A DNA stretch of 53,399 nt, from the NCBI RefSeq assembly GCF_001440395.1, contig NZ_LLXZ01000001.1, positions 1-53,399 of the forward strand. Direction: 5' to 3'. This document shows positions 48,158-53,399 of this stretch, piece by piece. Source of the DNA: Bradyrhizobium jicamae (GTDB taxonomy: Bacteria; Pseudomonadota; Alphaproteobacteria; Rhizobiales; Xanthobacteraceae). The translations under genes and the position numbers were made by a program. The stretch's first letter is position 1. Every line of letters starts with the position of its first letter. The notes under the pieces are model-generated. The model saw nothing but the letters and a program-made list of their open reading frames with translations. It ran no database searches and was not told the origin of the DNA.

Positions 48158-49306
48158 TTAGTCTTCCGGCTCGCGCTTTGTCGCCTGTTCCAATGGAGTT
48201 TCGAGAAGCGAGCGGAGCCGGTTCAAAAGCGCGGTGGCGGGCTGCATTAGATCGACGGTAGCAAATCGAATTTTTTGGCCTTGAACGATCACGAACTCGT
48301 CGAGGTCGCGATCAACAGAGGGATAAAGGAGAATACCTTCGGCGATGCGGCTAAGCGGATCCGTTTTACGGTCCGCCTGAGAGCGCAGGTATGCATAAAG
48401 TTGGTAGATATGTTCACTCTTAAAGGAATCCCCGCCATGCATGCGAGGGGTCAGCACATTTGTAAACTTCGTATCCATCACAATTCGTCGTTCGATCCCT
48501 TTGTCAAGTTTCAGATCTGGCTTCATACGAGGCAAAAGTGCGTGCGCTCCGGTCGATGAAGAAATTACATCCCAGTCCATCCAGCTTTGTGGATGAACCT
48601 TCCAGCCATCGCGTCCGTGAAATTCGTGTTTGTAGAATCCCGCCACAGCCTTCTCAAATATGCTCCGAAGTAAGGCCTCATCTCGACTCAATCTACTCGA
48701 TGCCACGCTTCCGCTTGCTTCATTGGGTAGAACTAGGTCTAGCGCGATGCGAGCGACGGAAACCATGAGGCGATCGTCGGACTGGTGGCTTGCGATTTGG
48801 TCGCGAGATAGTTCACGCCGAGTCGGTCGAATAGTTCCGACGCCTAGCAAGTGCAGCCTCTTTGCTAGCCGGCGGCAGTCTGATCCCACCTTTTTGTTGC
48901 GCACTCCCGCAGCCATCGCAACTAGAGCAGCCCGGACGTATCGGTTGCGCGGCGTGTCAAAAGTCTGCTCCTCAAACCGGCAAGCGATTCGTCCGCGTTC
49001 GAGCTGCATCCCTGTCAACGTCTCAAGCCAATCAATCCGTCCCCGCACCCGGGAAATGATTGCTTGACGAGATTCATACCCCCGAGAAAGGTTGCGTTGT
49101 AGACGTCGCTCCACTGCTTCGATCAGTAGGCGAGCCAATACGTCAGGCAGCTCAGCGGCATCGTCCAGGCCTACATCGACGCGATCTAGGAAAACGGCTA
49201 AATCAGAAGCATAGGCGAGAAGCACCCACAAATTACGGACTGGAATGCCGTATTCGGATCGCCACATATCGGGTGAACTACTGAAATCGCTTAGAGCGCC
49301 ACTCAA
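48158..49306 (-). CDS. mcrC: McrC-like nuclease subunit of a type IV restriction system
   Basis: 382 residues with a TTG start at 49306 overlapping the mcrB stop (49303-49305). McrC contacts the McrB ring and cuts DNA. N-terminal YGIPVRNLWVLLAYASDLAV and SRVRGRIDWLETL are typical of McrC. The C-terminal PD-(D/E)xK nuclease is visible: MKPDLKLDKG (Asp264), VMDTKF (Asp278 and Lys280), and EHIYQLYAYL with Gln302. Coupled downstream of mcrB. Confidence 0.9.
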   Translation of the reverse strand: MSGALSDFSSSPDMWRSEYGIPVRNLWVLLAYASDLAVFLDRVDVGLDDAAELPDVLARLLIEAVERRLQRNLSRGYESRQAIISRVRGRIDWLETLTGMQLERGRIACRFEEQTFDTPRNRYVRAALVAMAAGVRNKKVGSDCRRLAKRLHLLGVGTIRPTRRELSRDQIASHQSDDRLMVSVARIALDLVLPNEASGSVASSRLSRDEALLRSIFEKAVAGFYKHEFHGRDGWKVHPQSWMDWDVISSSTGAHALLPRMKPDLKLDKGIERRIVMDTKFTNVLTPRMHGGDSFKSEHIYQLYAYLRSQADRKTDPLSRIAEGILLYPSVDRDLDEFVIVQGQKIRFATVDLMQPATALLNRLRSLLETPLEQATKREPED

Positions 49307-51519
49307 TGATCTAGCCGCAAGGATTTGACTGCCGCCTTATATTTCTCCTCGTTATCGTACCAATATTCTGCCACGAGAGGCGCAATTTCACTTTCTACTA
49401 TTTCGTTGTACCACCTTCGCCAGGTTTCAACGTTCAAAATTGGCTCTCCGACTAGCGGTGTAACATAACTATGGCCGACTCTATATTGAGGTCCCAGCGC
49501 GCGATCATTCGCGATCTCATCGTTCAACTTCGTGAGCTTATTTTCAATTTCAATAATTAGCTCGATGGGTACGCCCAACTTACGGCACCAAGCTCGCCAT
49601 GGCCCTCCTAGTGCAGGTGCAAGCGAGAGGAAGGAAAACCGACGCCTCAAAGCGAGGTCGACGAGCGCTAACGAACGATCGGCAAGATTCATCGTACCGA
49701 TAATGTAGAGATTCTCGGGTACGTGGACGCGCTCGTCGTCTGTTCTTGGATAAGCGAGTCGTAGCCCTTCAGCCTCTGTTCTTTTGTCCGTCTCAATTAG
49801 TGTCAACAACTCCCCGAATATTTGCGCCGGATTGCCCCGATTGATTTCCTCTATGACGAGAACGAATGGTCGGTTTTTCTCTTTATCCGCAGATCTGATT
49901 GCTTCTAAGAACGCTCCATCGGCGAGCGCCAATCCGCCCCTCCCGTCTGGACGCCAGCCCCGAACAAAATCTTCATATGACAGGGATGGTTGAAACTGAA
50001 CCGCCATCAGTCTGGAATCATCCCTTTCGCCGACCAGAGCAAATGCTAATCGTTTGGCAAGCCAGGTTTTCCCAGTTCCAGGTGGTCCTTGCAATATTAT
50101 GTTCCTCTTTCGGCTCAGCAACGCAATCGCCGTTTCAATCTCGGCCCGTTCTAAGAAGCAACCATCGTTGATGATAGAATCGATTGTGTAGGGCTGACCG
50201 AGAGTCTCGACAGATTTACTTTTGTCTTCCTGCAAGGTGGCATTGTCGCCAGCTGCAGGACCGCCTATGACCCAGCGCTCCATGAAGTCTTTGGGTAATG
50301 CTGCAGCGTAGTCGTCACCATCTTCAGTGAGAGACAAGTGAGAAACGCCGTTGATAGTGGAAGTCTGAGCCAGACCGACTAACTTTGCCCAAGATATAAT
50401 ATGCGAACCCGGTTGAGCAGTCGTCCATGTCGGGACTAATGATTGGAGCTGCTGAGAAAGCACAGTTTGTGCAAGGCCCTCCGGATTGTCTCGTAAGATA
50501 GAAAGGAGATGGCCCATACCAAAGACGCGCCCGACGAGTGGCGCGCGCAATACTTCCGCTGGATTATCGGCAGTGAGAAGTTCGAGACCCCGTTCTGTGG
50601 GCCGATAAGCTCCGTTATCCAGGTCGATTAAGCCCAAGCCCCCTTGCGCCTGCGAAATGATGTTCCCGGCGCTGCTGACGTTGAGTTGCGTGGCTTCAGT
50701 CAGGATAACGCCAACAAGATCCTCTCGGCTAATACCGTGTTCGGCTTCCCGTACAATTGCCAAGAGAAGACGAACGTTGTCACGAACATAGGTTAGACTG
50801 CGACGTTGAGCGTTTGCCGGCAGCAGCGAAATGGTCGGAAGATTGCTTGGCTCACCTGGTCCCGCCTCCAATGTAATCGCACCGTCTTCAATCCGCTTGA
50901 CTTTTTTCTCCCATAAAAACCAAGTGAATATCGATTGGTCTACTTCGCCAGATAGATCGATGGGATCACCCAGTACTTCCCGAAGTCGGTGACGTAGAGC
51001 CGCATGTTGCGCTACGAAATCTCCTGCAAGCCGCTGGGCCCCAATAAGACGCTGAACCCCCCAAACCCGTGGACCATCCATTAAGCACGTTATGTCGTGC
51101 GGATACATCAACGCAAGCAAACGAATGATCCGCGCCTTGGGGCGTCGCTTGGCATAGGTTGGATGCACTCGTGATAGGATTTCATCAAATCCGTTTTGCA
51201 GGACCGTGGAGCGCGCAACGAGATCTAATCCCTCCAAAGAATCCCGCATTTCCAGGAGCCGTTTCGCCAAGCCTTTATCATTGTAGGCCCCCGTTACAGT
51301 AACGGACGTGCCCGGCCCGATATTGGACACCGGATTGTCATCCCACAACATTTGCTGGAATTTCGGAGCCACCCATTGAGCTTCGTCCGCATTGCGCACG
51401 AGTTCAACGTGATTAACGTATCGTTTCCGCCATTCTGCGACCCGGTCCTCGGCTCGATACTCACCGAAAGGTCCACTAAACAGCGCAGAAAGCTCTTGGT
51501 CATTAAGAGTAGCAGTCAC
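49303..51519 (-). CDS. mcrB: McrB-like AAA+ GTPase with an unusual winged-helix N terminus
   Basis: 738 residues, longer than E. coli McrB (about 460). The C-terminal AAA+ motor has Walker A LQGPPGTGKTWLAKRL (477-492), Walker B VLVIEEINRGNPAQIFGELL (553-572) and the McrB signature GTMNLADRSLALVDLALRRR (608-627). It uses GTP to translocate DNA for McrC. The first about 430 residues do not look like the DUF3578 5-methylcytosine domain. They contain two likely winged-helix units (about 246-315, ending NGAYRPTERGLELL; about 325-408, ending VSHLSLTEDGDDY) after an alpha-helical part. The target modification or structure is thus unknown. Confidence 0.9.
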   Translation of the reverse strand: MTATLNDQELSALFSGPFGEYRAEDRVAEWRKRYVNHVELVRNADEAQWVAPKFQQMLWDDNPVSNIGPGTSVTVTGAYNDKGLAKRLLEMRDSLEGLDLVARSTVLQNGFDEILSRVHPTYAKRRPKARIIRLLALMYPHDITCLMDGPRVWGVQRLIGAQRLAGDFVAQHAALRHRLREVLGDPIDLSGEVDQSIFTWFLWEKKVKRIEDGAITLEAGPGEPSNLPTISLLPANAQRRSLTYVRDNVRLLLAIVREAEHGISREDLVGVILTEATQLNVSSAGNIISQAQGGLGLIDLDNGAYRPTERGLELLTADNPAEVLRAPLVGRVFGMGHLLSILRDNPEGLAQTVLSQQLQSLVPTWTTAQPGSHIISWAKLVGLAQTSTINGVSHLSLTEDGDDYAAALPKDFMERWVIGGPAAGDNATLQEDKSKSVETLGQPYTIDSIINDGCFLERAEIETAIALLSRKRNIILQGPPGTGKTWLAKRLAFALVGERDDSRLMAVQFQPSLSYEDFVRGWRPDGRGGLALADGAFLEAIRSADKEKNRPFVLVIEEINRGNPAQIFGELLTLIETDKRTEAEGLRLAYPRTDDERVHVPENLYIIGTMNLADRSLALVDLALRRRFSFLSLAPALGGPWRAWCRKLGVPIELIIEIENKLTKLNDEIANDRALGPQYRVGHSYVTPLVGEPILNVETWRRWYNEIVESEIAPLVAEYWYDNEEKYKAAVKSLRLDH

Positions 51520-52118
51520 GTTTCCCGCTCCAATTTAATGTTACCTATCAATCTGTGAACGTGGCGTCAGCGATCCAAATTCAACATGAAAGGCGAGTCT
51601 CGTAAAGCTACAGGTTGCGCATCTGATTTAAAGATATGATCAACGCGTGGTCTGCGGCGAGAGACCCCCGAGAACCAAAGCCCGCCGTGGTGAACCAAGT
51701 GACCTTGCCTGTCTGGCTCTGACACGTGGATGGCTGATTGCCTCCAGAAGCGGTGAACCATTTCCGATTGTTCAAATTCAGAATTTCAATCTGATCTTGG
51801 AGCAGAAAATGCTTCCTGGTACCTACGTTCGCGGCGAGCTAACGGCACGGAGCGCTTCTCGCTGTGATAGGATAAGAATGCATCCCCGGATCTGAAAAGC
51901 GGGTGACCTGTCATCTTGGCAAGTCGCCCCACTTAAATTGCACGCGGGGATCGCGTTCGGCGCGGTCTCTGAAACTGCGGACAAATACTGAGCGAGGTAC
52001 TCGAGAATCGAACCGAGAGTAGGCTGCTGTAAGCGCTGTACAGTTTGTGATCTATGGCACTTGTTCTTCGGTTGCAAAGCCGTGCGTTAAAAGACCGGCT
52101 ACGGGCTGGCTGGGGGGC
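51520..52118. other. Non-coding region upstream of mcrBC
   Basis: About 600 bases with no gene I can support; small open frames on both strands have no family-like sequence. The mcrB promoter should lie in the left part. The last 45 bases (from about 52075, AAAGCCGTGCGTTAAAAGAC) are a copy of the upstream DNA of the intact XRE gene at 47238. Confidence 0.4.
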
Positions 52119-52331
52119 ATGGACCTCGGCGATCGATCCGCGCCGAACCTTCGCCGCCTTCGGCACGAGAGGAAGCTTTCGCAGGAACAGTTGGCCTACG
52201 ATGCCGAGATCAACCGGGCCTAGCTCAGCCGGGTCGAGCGGCAGTCGCCTACGTTGGGTTGGGAATCATCGGGAACTGGCAATCATTCTGGAGGTGGATC
52301 CGGCCGAGTTCTTCCGCCGGCCATCCAAGTC
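52119..52331 (+). pseudogene. Decayed XRE regulator gene (second copy)
   Basis: Reads MDLGDRSAPNLRRLRHERKL then SQEQLAYDAEINRA and a TAG at 52221-52223, where the intact copy has a Tyr codon. After the stop the sequence continues as LSRVERQSPTLG, then drifts out of frame before ILEVDPAEFFRR appears in another frame. Clearly the same gene as 47238-47471 with a nonsense codon and indels. Confidence 0.85.
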
Positions 52332-52459
52332 CGGCTATCGTAGGAAGGCCCATTGGGTCTTCTGCCAGCGTCGCTGGTCTCTTGGGTCCGGCTGGGCCAA
52401 CATGTCCTTCGCCGCGATTTCAGTTTACGGCCGACCTTCCTGGACGAATAGAGGGTCGG

Positions 52460-53192
52460 ATGGACATCGACCGTAGGAAGCTATTGGCTGGTTCGGCTTG
52501 CCTGACCCTGACAGGTTTGTCCGAACCCGCAGTTGCTTGTTGCCGGACTGACGCGACTACGCGTGACAAGACGCCTCCGTGGTATCCTCTGACCCGGTCA
52601 CTCCTCGATCGTGCCCGGCGAGCCAACGCGACCGACGGACGAGCCGACACGGCGAGCATTGAGCGCCTCATTCGCGATGACGCAGGGTTGCGCCAACCCT
52701 CCCGTTATAAAATGGCGGACTGATGCGAGAGATGCTTTCGACAATCTCAAGCGGCTCGGCTTGGACGCGCTGCTTCAAATGGGTGACGCGCATTTGTGGC
52801 GACGTGCCGGACCGCAGGCGTATGCTGAGGATGATCGCTTAAATTCAGCAGCCGTCCTTGGGAGTCGGATCGCTGGATAAGTTCGGTCAACAGAGCATGA
52901 CACCGCTCTCATGGCGCCAAAGCTGTTCTCAAAGGCTCGGGTGATGGCTGAAAACACATCGGTAGAAGCAGTTGCCAAGGTCAGAGCCATCGCGGCTCAG
53001 ATCGGCTGGCTAGAAACATGCATTCCGGTAGTTGCGGCTTAAGCCGTCACCGACGTCGAACTCTTTCTGTCTGCCAAGGTCTCTGAGGGGACGATACATC
53101 ATCATCAGTTGCGGGTCTTCGAAGCGTACGAGCTGGGTCTGCTCGCCACCTGGGAACTGCCGGACGCCGTCGTCTGCGTACCCCGCGTGTAG
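52460..53192 (+). pseudogene. Decayed gene for a Tat-exported protein of unknown family
   Basis: Three consecutive pieces in changing frames look like one former protein of about 240 residues. Piece 1 (52460-52723): Tat leader MDIDRRKLLAGSACLTLTGL, then PPWYPLTRSLLDRARRANAT and SIERLIRDDAG. Piece 2 (about 52700-52880): PVIKWRTDARDAFDNLKRLG, LDALLQMGDAHLWRRAG. Piece 3 (52911-53192): MAPKLFSKARVMAENTSVEA, RAIAAQIGWLETCIPVVAA, a TAA at 53040, then VELFLSAKVSEG and LRVFEAYELGLLATWELPDA. At least one frameshift and two in-frame stops. I do not know a named family. It is paired with an XRE gene in both places in this window. Confidence 0.65.
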
Positions 53193-53244
53193 AGACGACA
53201 ACAATGCCGGGCGACGGGGCCCAGCCATCACCCGGCTCAGAGGA

Positions 53245-53399
53245 TCAGGCGGCCTTGCGCGCCTTGCCAATGGTGCCGCTCTTGGCGGCCTAGCTGAACA
53301 AATCGTCCAACTCTCCGGCGCGGACTGCGGCGATCAGGGTATAGATCACGGTCGGAAGCTTGTCCTTGGACGGGACGACGATGCCGGCCTTGCCCTTTT
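53245..53399 (-). pseudogene. Unrecognised gene fragment at the right edge, interrupted
   Basis: On the minus strand from the window edge: KGKAGIVVPSKDKLPTVIYT then LIAAVRAGELDDLFS, a TAG at 53290-53292, then AAKSGTIGKARKAA and TGA. The good codon pattern on both sides of the TAG suggests a recent nonsense change in a real gene that begins outside the window. No family recognised. Confidence 0.4.

Noticed and set aside
53010..53270. 86-codon minus-strand open frame near the right edge
   Set aside because: Antisense to the decayed Tat-protein gene; the plus-strand reading gives clearly better protein sequence.
35740..53399. CRISPR array or retron-like repeat set in the island
   Set aside because: No regularly spaced short repeats; the duplications seen are two-copy blocks of 250-400 bases.

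Overview
The window looks like a chromosomal segment of a Bradyrhizobium-type alphaproteobacterium (Nitrobacteraceae). The evidence is GC-rich coding sequence, alphaproteobacterial gene neighbourhoods (sucB-SDR-lpd; xerC/priA; a split-type atpHAGDC operon; rlmH-rsfS-nadD-proA-proB-obgE ... rpmA-rplU), two tandem RppH-like Nudix genes, and several families of palindromic intergenic repeats typical of this group. Assignment to the genus is inference; no 16S gene is present.

Bases 1-35,740 are ordinary core genome. From left to right: the end of the 2-oxoglutarate dehydrogenase E2 gene, an SDR gene and lpd; small membrane proteins; xerC divergent from priA; a flavin-binding PPOX-family protein and an RlpA-like protein; the F1 part of ATP synthase (atpH-A-G-D-C); an adenylate cyclase with a three-repeat C-terminal region; two Nudix hydrolases; a cell-envelope cluster (polysaccharide deacetylase-like, CtpA, EnvC-like); a ribosome/NAD/proline/GTPase cluster (rlmH, rsfS, nadD, proA, proB, obgE); MaoC hydratase, EamA transporter, GNAT, L27 and L21; a ROK-family sugar-kinase-like protein whose motifs appear in circularly permuted order; and an alpha/beta hydrolase. 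It closes with tRNA-Ser(CGA) at 35,649-35,738.

Immediately after the tRNA the character changes: lower GC, looser gene spacing, broken genes and duplicated fragments. This is an accessory island inserted next to a tRNA gene, and no right border is visible. Its first gene is a replication-initiator-like protein with a His-hydrophobic-His motif. The cargo from 37.4 to 46.1 kb is two converging gene sets. The plus-strand set has a small haem-less cytochrome-like protein, a stand-alone VioB-type ferritin-like protein and an exported DUF1353 protein. The minus-strand set has a carboxypeptidase-regulatory-fold secreted protein, two MauG-like di-haem cytochrome c peroxidases, a LodA/GoxA-type quinoprotein oxidase and its LodB-type flavoprotein. 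Together they look like an oxidase system in which LodA makes an imine or keto acid plus H2O2, LodB matures the LodA cofactor, the di-haem enzymes handle peroxide or electrons, and the ferritin-like protein may act on the product. That integrated role is a hypothesis.

Bases 46.3-53.4 kb hold a patchwork: a broken YnfA gene, a small XRE regulator followed by a truncated Tat-leader gene, the last 41 codons of a tyrosine recombinase, a diverged second copy of the Rep gene tail with its downstream DNA, an intact mcrB-mcrC type IV restriction operon, and a second, decayed copy of the XRE + Tat-protein module. Thus the oxidase locus lies between two copies of the Rep tail, and mcrBC lies between two copies of the XRE/Tat module.
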